A program made the translations under genes and the position numbers. Below, in pieces: positions 12,231 to 23,880 of a stretch of 64,000 bases of DNA (positions are counted from its first letter, which is position 1; each line of letters opens with the position of its first letter). The notes under the pieces are model-generated. The model was given only the letters and a program-made list of their open reading frames with translations. It was not told the origin of the DNA and did not search any database. Origin of the DNA: Gymnorhina tibicen (lineage: Eukaryota > Chordata > Aves > Passeriformes > Artamidae); contig VXAZ01008170.1 of NCBI GenBank assembly GCA_013399875.1, forward strand, positions 434,001 through 498,000, read 5' to 3'.

Positions 12231-12452
12231 TTAGAATCATATAATAGTTTGGGTTGAAGGGACCTTGAAAGGTCATCTAGTCCAACCCCTCTAGACCAAT
12301 GCAATGACCAGGATCATCTTCGACTAAATCAGAATGTGCTCAGAGCACCTTCCAGTCTAATCTTGATGGTTTCCAGGGAAAATACCCCTCTTTGGGCCAC
12401 CTGTTCCAGTGTCTCACCACCCTTCTTGTAAAAAAATTCTCCCTTATAACTT
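12231..12452 (-). mobile_element. CR1 LINE, 5'-truncated 3' end
   Basis: Read on the minus strand, this ends in the CR1 3' signature. Seen on the plus strand, it starts with an AGAATCAT-type end, then TAGTTTGGGTTGAAGGGACC, GGTCATCTAGTCCAACCCC and the diverged CTCAGAGCA...TCCAGTCTAATCTTGATGG...CCAGGG block. Only about 220 bases are kept, as is usual for CR1 copies truncated at the 5' end. It is quite diverged and has no coding potential. Confidence 0.9.
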
Positions 12453-13860
12453 ATTAAATGGTTCTAATTTGGTACATTAAAGTCTGAAAGCTAAAGCAGA
12501 AGGCCTGAAGGATACTGTATGTATTGTCTTTATAAAACTTTAGTACCAAAATTTAAATGCTTGCAACATTTTGAAAAATACCAACTTCTAACTTTTACAG
12601 GAAAGAAACACCTCTTAAGCAGTTTTGCCAATGGTCATGTATTTTTTTAGCTGTCATATTTCAGATAGAATCATATCTGTATGCCGGATAATGCTACAGC
12701 TTATGTGGTGACATGAATTACTCATGTAGTGTTCTATAAATTTGTGCAACGCAGGATAAACATGGACACCTGATCCTGAGTGTATTTTTCAGTCCAAGAT
12801 GGTTTCCCTTAGTTGTGCTTATAAGGACTCCTATAAGGTTATAAACCTCCGTGCAGGTTATAAACTCCCTCCTTCTGTCTGTGGTGTGGTATGAAGAGAT
12901 GAAAGCACAGCACTGTCTGGCTGCTAGGTTATACTGCAATGCACATTATTGATATTAAATAAGAGGTGAATGTGCAGCTAATATTTTCCCAGTTCTGCCC
13001 TTTCTTGTGTTAAATGGATAAGGTCAGCTCTCCCTGCTGAGGCAGGCTCCTTGGAAAGTCAGTCAGAATGGTGTTGCTCGAGTAAGGAAGAAAGAAGAGC
13101 ATCAGAACTCTCTTCCTGTTCTGCAGAATACTGACAGAGAAAACATAATATGCCGTTACAGGAAGACTTTGGGGCTGATGTTCAGAAAATCAAAGTAGGT
13201 TGAAGATTACACAGGTGCAACCTGACAGTCTTTATTTTTAAAAGCAGGGCTGTCCGAGAGTCTGTTGAGTGTACCAGACTTAGAAAGGAAGCAACAACAA
13301 AAACAAAAAAATAGGCAGTTTTTATGATTCTAATAACGGCTACATTTGAGATTTCACCTGTTGTTTTAAGGAGAGAATAAATAAGAATATGCAAATTCAA
13401 TTTATTTCGTAATTCTGGTTCTCAACCTATCAGGTTTTGTGTCTGAATTTTATGATCTGTTAGTAACCTAAGTGTTGTAAGAGACTGTTAAAAATCTTAA
13501 AAGGTTTTAATAGTCACTAGATAGTGTGATCTGTATTTAACTGCAAATATTCAACTGTAATTAAAATCAAAGGCACTTTTTAGAAACATGAGGCGTTAGC
13601 AAAAATACAAGTTCTGAATGCTATTACTATTTTTTCTCTCAGTTAAAGCCTTATGTATAAGGATATACAATATGATTTAATGAAATTCCTCTGATATTTG
13701 AAACTGGAGATTGAATGCCTTTTACTTCTAATTCCAGTTTTTCTCTGTGGTATGTAGCATCCAGAAAAGAATTTCTGCAATCTTAGAAATTGTAGTAGTA
13801 ATCTTCTATAATTTGGTTTCCTTCTGATTGCACTTACTGGAATATCTGTACATTTTCAGG
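12453..13860. other. Unique AT-rich non-coding DNA
   Basis: No gene, RNA or transposon recognised. Confidence 0.55.
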
Positions 13861-14095
13861 AAGGATTTAGTATGATGGAAGCAGCCCTCGCACCAAACTT
13901 AATTAATCAGTCCTTTAGGTGACTAATTAGACATGCTGAATTTTCAGTGAGGTATAATGTTTCATTCTAGATCTTCATGCATATCTTACCCAGCTGATAA
14001 CCGTAAACTGAAAGAGGATATTGCTACAGTGCATGGTTCCTAATACAATTCAAATTAAATAATCACCTCAATTATAGATTAAAAACTCAGGTTCA
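13861..14095. promoter_or_regulatory. Homeodomain-motif-rich segment, weak enhancer candidate
   Basis: TAAT-core words are dense here: TTAATTAATC around 13899-13908, a CTAATTAG palindrome at about 13923-13930, AAATTAAATAATC near 14052-14064 and CAATTATAG near 14069. AT-rich DNA produces such words by chance, so this is only a pointer to test for conservation. Confidence 0.15.
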
Positions 14096-15242
14096 ACAAT
14101 TATCCAGAGAGCTTCATTGAAAACCCACTGTCATGTAACTACTCCTTTCTCCTCCTGTCTGAATTTATAGCTCTCTCACACAGACATAATTTAGATTTAG
14201 TTTAAATTGTGCGCTAAGTTGTTTCCATTATCTCAACCTGGAGCAACCTGTGTCTCTTCCTGGAATATAATCTCATTATTCTTGAACTGTGTTACCTACA
14301 GTGTATGCTATCTTTTCTACGCAGAACATTTTCCAGGAAAAGCTTTTTTTGGTTCCTGTTAGTGCTTAGAACTTTGAGTCAGTTGAATGTGGAAGGAGGA
14401 GGACTGTGTCGGATGTATTCATTCCAGTTATGGTAATTGTCTTTGAAGAACATTCTTATTTATTCACAGATTATACCAAGTTTTTGGGATGTCCAATCTA
14501 ATATTTATGATACAGAATTATGCTATATTGTGTAGACTAAGATGGGTACTGGTATTAGGTGGAAGAAGGAACAGCTGAAAGCTTTTTGTACTCCTGAGTC
14601 ACTGTCACCACAAGAATACCAATTTACTGGGATGACATTTCTGGTGAAAATGTTCAGGTTTCAGCAACTTGATCGAAAACACATGGAAATTTCTTCCTCA
14701 CAAAGGCATTTCATTTTTCTTGTCAAATACCCTTGTGTCTTATATGATTTCTCCTTTTGTGATCTAAGCTCATTTTGATTTGCTGCTGTTATCTGGAAAC
14801 TCAGATTTCTATAAAATAATGGGAATTCTTTCTATATTCTTACCCAAAAATGCATCTGTTCGAAGGCTGCAACTATGCAGGAACTCTGGACAGAAGCCTT
14901 TGAAGTAAGGGGCTAATCTGTGTGGCAGAAGAAGACAGAGTAAATAACGAATTAGGATCACAGAATATTCACATAATAACCACCTGAAATCGGGGAGTTC
15001 GTTACCTCTAGTAAAACCCCTGAGTTGTGGTTTTCCTATGTATTTTGTGTCATAGTGTTTCAAGAATTTGTACGTACAGCTGAAGCGCTAGACATGTGCT
15101 ACTGACAATGTGCCTAATGGAAAAGGTGTGCATTGGCTTCTGGGTGCTTTCAGAAGAAAATTTTTCCTTGGATTTCAATGGAGGTACAATGGTAGCAGCT
15201 CCTTTAGACTGAAAAACTCAATTTGTTGATCCACAGTGCGAA
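14096..15242. other. Unique non-coding DNA
   Basis: Nothing recognisable. The short open frames (78 and 84 codons) have no domain. Confidence 0.5.
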
Positions 15243-15701
15243 CATAGAATCCTGTAATAGTTTGGGTTGGAAGGGACCTTTAAAGGTCATGTAGTCCAAC
15301 CCTACTGTTATGGATATGGACATATTTAACTAGATCAGGTTGCTCAGAGCCACCATCCAACCTGTCCTTGAATATTTCCAGGGATGGGGCATCCACAACT
15401 TCTCTAGGCAACCTTTTCCTTTACACTTCTAGTAAAGAGTTTCTTCATAGTATCTAACCTAAACCTACCCTCCTTCAGGATCATTTCCCCTTGTCCTATC
15501 ACTTCATGCCTTTGTGAAAAATCTGTCTCCAGCTCACTTGTAGGCCCCCCCTTTAGGTACTGGAAGGTGCTATAAGGTCTCCCCAGAGCCTGCTCTTCTC
15601 CAGGGTGAACAATATCTCAGCCTTTTCTCATAGAAGAGGTGTTCCATCCCCTCAGCCTTCTTCACGGCCCCGCTCCGGACTCGCTCCGACCGGTCCGTGT
15701 C
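15243..15701 (-). mobile_element. CR1 LINE 3' part, left piece of a copy split by a SINE
   Basis: A minus-strand CR1. On the plus strand it begins ATAGAATCCTGTAATAG, TTTGGGTTGGAAGGGACC and GGTCATGTAGTCCAACCC. It then runs through the canonical reverse complement of the ORF2 3' end and 3' UTR, including CTCAGAGCCACCATCCAACC, TTTCCAGGGATGGGGC, CCCCTTGTCCTATCACT and CTGCTCTTCTCCAGG. It reaches a GC-rich, CpG-bearing stretch (GACTCGCTCCGACCGGTCCG) at 15679-15698. The CR1 sequence stops at 15701 and resumes at 15851. The gap is filled by a tRNA-derived SINE. Confidence 0.93.
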
Positions 15702-15850
15702 AGGTTATGCAGATTAGCTTGGTTGGTTAGAGCATGGTACTAATAACACCAAGGCGATGGGTTTGATCCCCATATGGGCCATTCACTTAAGAGCTGGACT
15801 CAATGATCCTTGCGGGTCCCTTACAACTCAGAATATTCCGTGATTCTATG
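15702..15850 (+). mobile_element. tRNA-Ile-derived SINE with CR1-like tail (TguSINE1-type)
   Basis: The head at about 15710-15781 aligns along its whole length with tRNA-Ile. It has a box A-like TAGCTTGGTTGG at 15715-15726, an anticodon loop CTAATAA with anticodon AAT at 15742-15744, a box B-like GGTTTGATCCC at 15760-15770 and a terminal GGGCCA. The 5' acceptor strand is lost and the anticodon stem has one mismatch, so it is not a working tRNA. The tail at 15791-15850 (GGACTCAATGATCCTTG, CGGGTCCCTTACAACTCAG, TGATTCTATG) is a CR1 3' end, which lets CR1 reverse transcriptase act on the RNA. It lies in a CR1 of opposite orientation. Only TC appears repeated at the junctions, and CR1-type insertions often have little target duplication. 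Passerine SINEs of this design are known. Confidence 0.85.
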
Positions 15851-15968
15851 TCCCTCCTATGCTGAGATCCCCAGAGCTGAAGGAAGTGCTCCAGGTGAGG
15901 TCTCATGAGTGTGGAGTGGAGGGGTCTCCAAGGGATTGCTAAAGCTTTGGCCCTACTGGTCAAAGGTG
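15851..15968 (-). mobile_element. CR1 LINE, right piece of the SINE-split copy
   Basis: Continues the minus-strand CR1 of 15243-15701. Words such as CCTCCTATGCTGAG, CCCAGAGCTG, GTGCTCCAGGTGAGGTCTCA, GTGGAGTGGAGGGG and CCCTACTGGTCA follow the CR1 order. The similarity fades after about 15968, which I take as the 5' truncation point. Confidence 0.85.
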
Positions 15969-17335
15969 AAGTGCTGAGGCTGGAGCAACTTCTGAGGCTG
16001 AGACCAAGCTCAGGACAAAGCAAATTAAGAAAAGGCTGAAGGGCTAATTTGATGTTCTGTCTGCAGCTGGTGCCTCGAGTCTCTTTTGGCACGGGCACCA
16101 GGAGCAGGAGTAAGAAAGGAGGGGGCTTGTGCTGTCTATCAAGGGGATAGGACAGTTAATTGGAAATTAATTTACAGGCAGTGGTAGCAGTCCATCAGTG
16201 CTGCCATCTGCATCAGTGACAGGCCAGATCATTCAAAGCAGAGAGAATTACTTATCCTGGGGCCAGGAGGAGGAGTGCAAATGTGAGACTAGTCCTCTCT
16301 CTTCCCTTAGAAAAACTCTATAGCTTCTGTAGGATTGCCTTCTAAGTGTCCCTGGAATTTCAGGTCTGATCACTTCCAAACCTGATTGTTCCTGCTTCCT
16401 CTTTCACTTCAGAGAACTCTGGGCAAAGAAGCATATGGCATCAGGAGGGGTCAAGAGGCAGGGGCATGGCCTGGTGCTGTAGAGTTGGTGCTGCAGGGAT
16501 TTTCCACCCACAAATTGCCCAGGGGAAGGGGGCTTTGCCCATGGAGCCAGAAAGATATAAGAGCTGGTGGAGTTTACCGTGCTAACACAGAAACTGGTGG
16601 TTTATTATGTGATAGTGTGATTTGCAAAACCCTTTAAGCTTAAGATGTGAAACCTCTTAAGCTACCCAGCATGATGTGGTGTTTATAAAGATTTATTAGC
16701 TTTTCAAAGTTTCCATGCTTTCCCCTCCATGACTCCCTAAGGATTTTGAAAGAGCAAAATGAGTGTAACTCAAGAGTGGACAGGCAAACATATTTGCCTT
16801 ACCAGCAAAGAAACAGAACTGATTGTCGTGCCTGAAGTAATTGAATCTAGAATTCTGTCATCTTTGAAATTTGTGTTTGTAGCTGCCCTTTATGTTCATG
16901 TCATCTTTCATGAGAATGTGGATAGTCTTGTATTCAGTGTCTACTCTTAAGCTGTTTGCCATAAACATGGCTCTGTGGGGTTAACCAGTAATAAATTGCC
17001 CATTTATAGGAAGGCAGGTAGAGCCCCTGTACCTTCTCACATGTTGTGTTTACTTCACTGATTGGTTTGAACCACGATGGAACACCAGAGACCCAGTTTC
17101 AGTAGGCTGCTCAGGTATGTCCTCATGACCTACTGACCATGAAGGCAGTATCAGATTAATATTAAGCATGCATTCACGTACTTTGCTAAATGAGACTAAT
17201 TGATTAAAAGCTGTGTGGGGTGATCAGATCTATTTAAGTTGAATTCCTTCTACTTCACTGTCAAATTACAGGGGGTTTTTGCTGTTCACTGAAAATTATT
17301 ACTCCTTTTTACCAAGGCTTCTGTTTATTACACAG

Positions 17336-17336
<1 letters not shown>
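15969..17336. other. Unique non-coding DNA
   Basis: GC-richer up to about 16600, then AT-rich. No gene is recognised. The 103-codon minus-strand frame at 15787-16098 starts within CR1/SINE sequence and is not a gene. Confidence 0.5.
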
Positions 17337-17428
<92 letters not shown>

Positions 17429-17429
17429 T
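17337..17429 (+). repeat. Compound trinucleotide microsatellite (GTT)n(ATT)n
   Basis: About 17 pure GTT units pass without interruption, at about 17389, into about 13 ATT units. One plus-strand frame translates this as a run of valines followed by isoleucines, which is an artefact. The purity suggests a young or actively slipping and probably length-polymorphic locus. Confidence 0.97.
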
Positions 17430-18658
17430 ACTTAGCTTACTGGGGAGGGTTATTTAGGATTTTTGGCAGGGAATAAAAATAATTACTTTAAATGTGGGAA
17501 AAATATTCTCTTTCCCTGATACATTTGAAATGTAATTTTGTCTGGCAATTAGAGCCTATGAGAGACTGACTGGCTGGGTATATCAGGTTATAGCAATGAT
17601 CAAACAGAGGCCACTTCAATTAATCTGATTATCATACATTCTGTGGTACTCTAAAATTGTTTCGATTCCCTGACATTTATTAAGAATAAACTTCTCTTTT
17701 ACCTAGGGATGATTGCATGATGCAGAATTATTAATGGTTAGTCATAAGAAACTAATCAAGTTAGAGGGAACATGAAGTGAGGGAATGAGCACCTAACCAG
17801 CAGCTAAGTTCTTAATGTTAATTTGATACATGGTCTTGGAAAAAATCACTTACTGCTCATCATGGTCTCTTGATTTTCCTTCAGCTAAAAAAGGAATATT
17901 GATATTCATCTCCCTACTTTACCAGTTTGAGGAGAATTAGCTAATGCACATGTTTATAAATAAAATGTTAGTGCTTCAAAAATGTAAATTTTTTTAATCA
18001 AATGTTTATATATATATCTGTGCCTATGTGTATTCAAATAATTAATAACAAAACTAGAGACCTGATTACGCTATTTCTATCTGTAGTTGCTAATCCATCA
18101 AATAGGAAGGAACATTATCTATTATCTACTTAAATGGTTTCTATCACCAACAGGAGAACTAAGGAGAACTTCAAGGAGAATCAACTGCTTTTTCAGACCT
18201 TTAGGTATACATGTAATTCAAAATTTTACTTGCTCTTAACTGCTCACTGATTTATTTGGAGTGAAAAAATTTCATGTTGCTGAAATACTGATGATTTGAT
18301 TTCATTTTTTTTGAAGTAGTTTGCTTAAGATGACAGTGTAGAAGGAGTCTAGGAACAAAATTTATTTCTTCTAGAGTCCTCATTTATTCCATGTAATTGC
18401 AAGGTTCTCTGAGTGTTAAATAACTTGGGCTCACCTGTGGTGTAAACTTATTTAAGTTAAAGGCTCAAGATCTGAGATAAACATTTGTTATTTGTGTAAA
18501 AACTCACGTGTTTTCATTCCAGTGAATCACTGTAATCTTTTGGCCACAGGAATTCTTTCTTCCAGGATGTGAAAGGCTGTTTGAAGAAAACACTGAGCCC
18601 TGAAACAAACCAAAGCCTCAGTGGTGCTGTGTGTTCTTTATTAAGTAATTGTACATTT
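17430..18658. other. Unique AT-rich non-coding DNA
   Basis: No gene, RNA or recognised transposon. Confidence 0.55.
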
Positions 18659-18691
18659 ATGGTAGCAAATACCATAATGGTAGCAAATACC
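18659..18691 (+). repeat. Two-copy tandem repeat, 18-base period
   Basis: ATGGTAGCAAATACC occurs at 18659-18673 and again at 18677-18691, with ATA between. It is a small local duplication just next to a CR1 3' end. Confidence 0.85.
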
Positions 18692-18699
18692 AAAAGTCA

Positions 18700-18785
18700 T
18701 GGAGTCATAGAATTATTTAAGATAGAAGGGACCTCTCAATGCCATCTGGTCCAAGTCACTGTCCCCCTCGGCAACTGCACAAAAC
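18700..18785 (-). mobile_element. CR1 LINE, short 3' terminal fragment
   Basis: On the plus strand the order TCATAGAATTATTTAAGAT, AGAAGGGACCTCTCAATGCC, ATCTGGTCCAAGTCACTG is the reverse complement of a CR1 tail. Only about 85 bases are recognisable. Confidence 0.75.
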
Positions 18786-19230
18786 AAGGCTAACTTCAAA
18801 GTTGGAACTGATTCCAGACTTACATCATGTTACTTGGGGGCATCTACAAAATATCAATTATTTCCATCTTGCTCAAATTTTACTGTGATGGATTTCTTAT
18901 CTATCATCTGGGTACTCTTAGAATTTAGTCATCATTTACTAAACCCAGTAATGGTGTAACTCAGCTGAGTCAGTCCCTGATCATCTTGTCTAGGTTTTCC
19001 TGGATACCAAGCTTTCTCAATATGTTTTGGAGGTAAAGTTTGGGCAAGTGACAAAATAATAAGGAAATATTTGCCTTGAACAGTGCCTAGACCATTTGAC
19101 CAAGTTCCAAATAACACCTGCAATATTGTTGTACTATAGTGCAATCAAAAACAGAGTTTAGTATCCTATTTTGAAATAATGTTAATGCTCAAAAAAATAA
19201 TGTTGATGTTCTGTCTCTCAGAAAAAGAGT
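18786..19230. other. Unique non-coding DNA
   Basis: Nothing recognisable. Confidence 0.5.
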
Positions 19231-19313
19231 CATACATGGGAAAAACAAAACAAAACAAAACAACCCAAAAAAACAAACAAACAAAAAAGCCTAACTAAGC
19301 AAGCAAAAAAACT
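19231..19313 (+). repeat. A-rich low-complexity tract (CAAAA/CAAA-type)
   Basis: Repeated AAAAC and AAAC units with minor interruptions and no G in the core. No retroposed gene is evident upstream, so a poly(A) tail origin cannot be shown. Confidence 0.8.
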
Positions 19314-19860
19314 GCAAATCAAACATATTCCAGGACTATTTTAGGCCCTTTTTCCTATGGCTTTTAACTTTCTGAGCTGTGCCAGCTTACTGTGCATGCA
19401 TTGGAAATACAGGTTTGTCATTTACATAGAATTTTGTAGATTATACACTTTTCCTTATCCTGTTTGACCTTACTTCTCCTTCTGCATTATGTAATTTAAA
19501 TTTGTATTGGATGCACTCAAAATATAGATTTGGTGAAAATTACTGCATTTGGCATCCACTTCTTACCACACAATTTACCACTCTACTAAATTTGAGCTTG
19601 AAGCTTCTTCCACAGTCATTAATGCATTGTGGCTTTATTTAGACGATAGTTCAATTGTTAGATGTAGAAAAAGCATAAAGCTGTCCTATTTTAGAAGACT
19701 CAACAGGAAGGTGACAGGCCGGACAATCAGAACATACTGGATATCAGTCACAGCAGCTGTCTGTAGGCTTACTGAGGTCTTCTTCCAGTGTCATCCCTTG
19801 GACTGAGCCTTGCTTACCAGGGGGATGTACTAGACACTCCTGGAGCACAACTTGTGGTTT
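19314..19860. other. Unique non-coding DNA
   Basis: No gene is recognised. The 85-codon plus-strand frame at 19549-19806 has no domain. Confidence 0.5.
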
Positions 19861-20262
19861 ATAGAATCATTTAGGTTGGAAAAGACCCTTAACCCTCAAC
19901 CATCAACCTAACACAGCCAAGTCCGTCTCTATGGACCATGTCCACAACTGCCACACCTACACGTTCTTTAAACACCTCCAAGGATGTTGGCTGAACCACT
20001 TCCCTGGGCACCCTGTGCCCATGCTTGACAATCTCTCTGGTGAAAAAATCTTTCTTAATATACAATCTAAACCTCCCCTCGTGCAACTTTAGGTCATTTC
20101 TTCTCATCCTATCACTTCTTACTTGGGAAAAGAGACTGACCCCACCTCACTACACCCTCCTTTCAGTAGTTGTAGAGAGCAACTCCCTCAGCCTCCAATT
20201 CTCCAGGCTGGACCCTATTATCTAGACTCTTCACCAGCTTTGTTGCTCTTCTTTGCAACGAC
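19861..20262 (-). mobile_element. CR1 LINE, 3' end with ORF2 C-terminal remnant
   Basis: On the plus strand it starts TAGAATCATTTAGGTTGGAA, AAGACCCTTAA, and continues through CCTAACACAGCCAAGTCC, ACACCTCCAAGGATG, CCACTTCCCTGGGCACCCTG and CTCCCCTCGTGCAAC to the CTTCACCAGCTTTGTTGC block near 20230. The tail is of the ATCTTAAAGGTCTTTTCCAACC subtype, unlike the copies at 12.2 and 15.2 kb. A piece near 20165-20220 appears deleted relative to the usual order. Confidence 0.92.
19889..20107 (-). pseudogene. Remnant of CR1 ORF2 (reverse transcriptase) C-terminus
   Basis: A 72-codon minus-strand frame carrying the conserved C-terminal CR1 ORF2 pattern: LKLHEGRFRL at residues 6-15, FFTREIVKH at 21-29, VPREVV at 33-38 and SLEVFK at 42-47. 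In intact elements this follows the reverse transcriptase domain. The fragment lacks the catalytic domain and the endonuclease, and its first methionine is internal to the original protein. It is dead coding sequence inside the CR1 of 19861-20262. Confidence 0.85.
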
Positions 20263-22471
20263 CAAGAATGCAAAGACCAAGAATCCCACTCATCAGCTCT
20301 GACATCCGTTTGTGATATGAACCAGAATGCAAAGTGAGGACATCTGGAAGATTTGCTTCCAAAGTGCACTTCTGTTTCAGATGAAGACACTATTGTAGGC
20401 CCATCTTAGACATTTAACAGATTTGCTTGAAAGATCCTAAATACTTGCCCATGAGGTAGTCTTAGGATTGGTCATGAGGTAAACTAAGCTGATGTCTGGA
20501 AGGAGTCATCCCCTAGATTTTTGTTACATAAGTAACATCAGAAGTAGGCCCTTTGGGTTTGCTATTTTGACAGATCAGAACTACTGGAAACCTGAGCTTC
20601 TGTGCAAAGGAAAACAGGGAAAGCAAATAATTCTTCCTAGTAAATGTGACAAACTTTTAGTTAGAATTAAACCGAAAGAAAGTTGTGCCAGAAATGCTCA
20701 ATGAAACTGGTACAGAAAACCTCTTTCAGTCTTCTGCCAGATCGAGCCCACTGCAACCACATGATATGTTTTCTAAACTCAGTTAGATCAGCTCACAAAA
20801 CATTGACAGGAGCTTTGTTCCAGCAGGCTTCATGCCTCATTGTGTATCATCTGTTCTTCTGCGGCCAGCATAAGCACATCTACAGTGCACAGTGTGCCTT
20901 GGTGAATTTCAGGGCAGTCAGTGCTGCAGCCTCAGTGCTGCCTGATTTGGAACATGCTCCTACTGCTGAGTAAACCAACAGTGCACAGATCCAGCTCTTA
21001 GGACCGTGGCATTATGACTGTGGGATGCTCACATAAATCTACTTCCATTTCTTGGTAATGCTGCTTATCAAACTTAAGAGTCCTAATTTCTCATAATAAT
21101 GTTTGTCAAAGTAATTTTTAATGACACCAGGGTGGGCTTTTCTTTCCAATTTTTCCTTCTGTGGCATTTGCAAAATGGCTTTTTAATGACTTCTAAGACA
21201 GGAAACTATTATCAGTATTAGTAGTTCATACTCTCAGAAAACTCATTTTTTGCCTGAACAAATGATAGGCTGCTTTCCTTAGGTGTCAAAATGCAAGCGA
21301 AATATTCTGCTTGCAAAGCATAAAATGGTTTCTTCTCTGAAACCAAGAATAAGCAGGCGATAGACATAATTAGGAATTTGAATGTTGAATAGTTTATAAA
21401 GTGAATAAAATTAAAATTTAAATGCATACAGTTTTTCTGAGCTGAGTTGTTTCTGAAGGTACAGTTTTAGTGTGAGTTGTTAAAATATTGAGTATGTGTA
21501 TTAATCAGTTTGGACAGATTGCCCTCGTTTCCACAAACCTACACTACTGGCTTTACTTATTTGCACAGATATACAAAAACATATTTTAGAATCACCTATT
21601 ACTTATATTGGAAATAAAAGGTTTGATATTTTCTGAGGGCTCTTAAGACAAAATAATTAGTACAGCTAATACAATGACATCTTTCAGTGGTAATATTTTG
21701 ACAAGTATCTTCCCTGAAACAAATGCAAAAAGTTATTTCTTAAAAAAATATATTAATATATCTGTTGACTCTTTGGACACTGACCTGTGAGGCCTCAATA
21801 ATCCTGTGCAATGGTATTAGGCTTTTTCGAAGAATTCCATGAGCTATTTAGCCCTGCAGTGAATGGAGTATCACAGTTGAATGTGCTATAATAGAGATGC
21901 TACTGAAAACATTTTATGAATATTAAAAAACTTACCTAGAATATATATTTTTTCTTACTGACCACTTAAAAATCAAGGATTTGTTTTCTCACTTCATAAG
22001 CAGCAGGAAACAAAAAATAAATCTGAGATTAAAATATGTTTCATCTCTCTTAAATGATACCCATTGAAAGAAATGGAACAAAAGAAAAATAACAGTTTTT
22101 TCTCCTGTTACATAAGTTTTATTCAGTCTAATATTCCCTTAGGAGCAATTGTAATACTTCCAGTTAGATGGTGAAATGACAGCTGAAAATAGAGGCAGTG
22201 AGTGATACTATGCACAATTAGTAAGTTCAAGGGAAAGCTCAAACTTTGGGCATATTTTAATCCCTTCCAAAATGGAAAACTTGAGGCCTCTGAAACACAA
22301 TTAGTGTGGATATGTATTTCATTTGCTTCTGTTTGACAGCAAGCCATTTTCTGCTACTCTAGTCATTGTGTACGGTTTTATACCTGTATTGTCTGAACAG
22401 TCTACGAATATACAGTCAGGATTCAGAGTCAGAAACTCAGAAATTCTCTGTAGCGTTTCATTCTAACTATA
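20263..22471. other. Unique AT-rich non-coding DNA
   Basis: No gene or known transposon. Just after the CR1, related words (GACCAAGAATGCAAAG near 20259, GACCAAGAATCC near 20275, ACCAGAATGCAAAG near 20321) show small local duplications. Confidence 0.5.
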
Positions 22472-22541
22472 TCTCTCATCTTTTTTTTCTTTCCTTTTCT
22501 TCTTCCTCCTCTTTTTTTTTATCTTTTCCACCCCTTCAACC
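22472..22541 (+). repeat. Polypyrimidine (T/C-rich) tract
   Basis: About 65 bases almost wholly of T and C, including runs of eight and ten T. It is low-complexity DNA with no exon downstream that I can support. Confidence 0.75.
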
Positions 22542-23880
22542 TAATTTCCTAAGGAAACAAGACTCTCATGACCATTCTCCAGATGTGTCTGAGAGCTGTC
22601 TTCTTTTTAAACCAGCTTCAGGCAAATTTAACAGAGAGGTGAATTTCTAAAACTCTTGAGTAACAGTGACTGTCACAAGAAGAGGAAGCCAGGCTATGTT
22701 TGTGCCCTTACTGAGCAAAAAACACCAAAGTTCAGCCTATACTGAACACTAGGTAATGTACATTCACCTTGAGAAATCCATTCTTACTGGTATTGAGCCC
22801 CATGATTATTTTGTTTTCTTATTAGCTGCAGTGGACATTTTCTTCATGTTGCAGACAAACTGCCAGTTTTACATCTGTGTTGAGTGTGTTTTATACATAT
22901 ATTATTTTACATGTGCATACATAGATGTCTCTATATATATATATATGTCTGCTAACCAAAATACGTTCAGAAAACAGGAGAACTCATCCTCGTTCTCCTG
23001 TGACTTCAGACACTCTTAAATTAATTTTCTTGTTTCCAGGCTGAAGGGAAGCTAATGAGCTTTCCATGAGCTCATTGGGTAACCCTGCACTGGGCCCAAC
23101 TGCTTTGTATAGAAAATGCCTATTTTCACCATACATATTTAAGTCTGGTTCCATGTGAAGGGCAGTGGTTTGACAGATGTTGTTACAATGACTGAACTAA
23201 TGTTTTCTTGGCAAGAAAATAACGTGGCTAATAGCATGGAAATATTTACAGCAAAAATATTTACACCACCATTGGTGGTGGGACAAACAGAAATAAAAAC
23301 AACACCAAAACTTAAATTTGGACAGACTGCCCTAACCTCTTCATTCAGATGCCGAAGCAAAGTACTGCCTAAACAGTTGCATGGATGGCAGTATCTGTTA
23401 TACCTTCTTTCATTTAAACCATTGAAAAGTTGTTCTCCCTTGGTAAAGACTTTACTGAACAGCAGAGAACTCTTGTGAGCCTTGCAGGGTTTTATAGCTG
23501 AAATAATTGTGGTATTTCAACTTGTATTGCAGTTTTGGTTGAATTACCTCCGTACTACGTTGGTGCTGAGGTTGAAGAGTTATTAATAATCTCTAAGAAT
23601 ATGTGTGAGCTCCATTAAAACAGTCAGCTGAAAATTCCTCTGTTGCAGCCTGTCAGGAATAACACATTTTGGAACAGACTGTTGCTATTTGTTATTTGTA
23701 TTTGTAACAATGCACTGGGCTTACTGTTCTGAAAAAGGGCTCTCTGGATCTGAAGAAGTGTCCCCAAGATCTTTGGTAAGGGAGCATCCCTTGCTGTCTA
23801 ACGGGAGGTTTGTGTGTGGTAGCACACCAAGCTGCATTCCTGCCTGTTAGATTTCCAGCTCTGGACTGAATCCTACCTAC
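22542..23880. other. Unique non-coding DNA
   Basis: Holds a short TA dinucleotide run at 22932-22946 and a perfect-armed short palindrome (CACCACCA/TGGTGGTG) at 23264-23280. Nothing else is recognisable. Confidence 0.5.

Noticed and set aside
15710..15781. Possible functional tRNA-Ile(AAT) gene
   Set aside because: The 5' acceptor strand does not pair with the 3' GGGCCA, the anticodon stem has a mismatch, and the sequence runs into a CR1 tail. It is the head of a SINE.
17279..17476. 65-codon frame with poly-valine then poly-isoleucine
   Set aside because: Translation of the GTT/ATT microsatellite, not a membrane protein.
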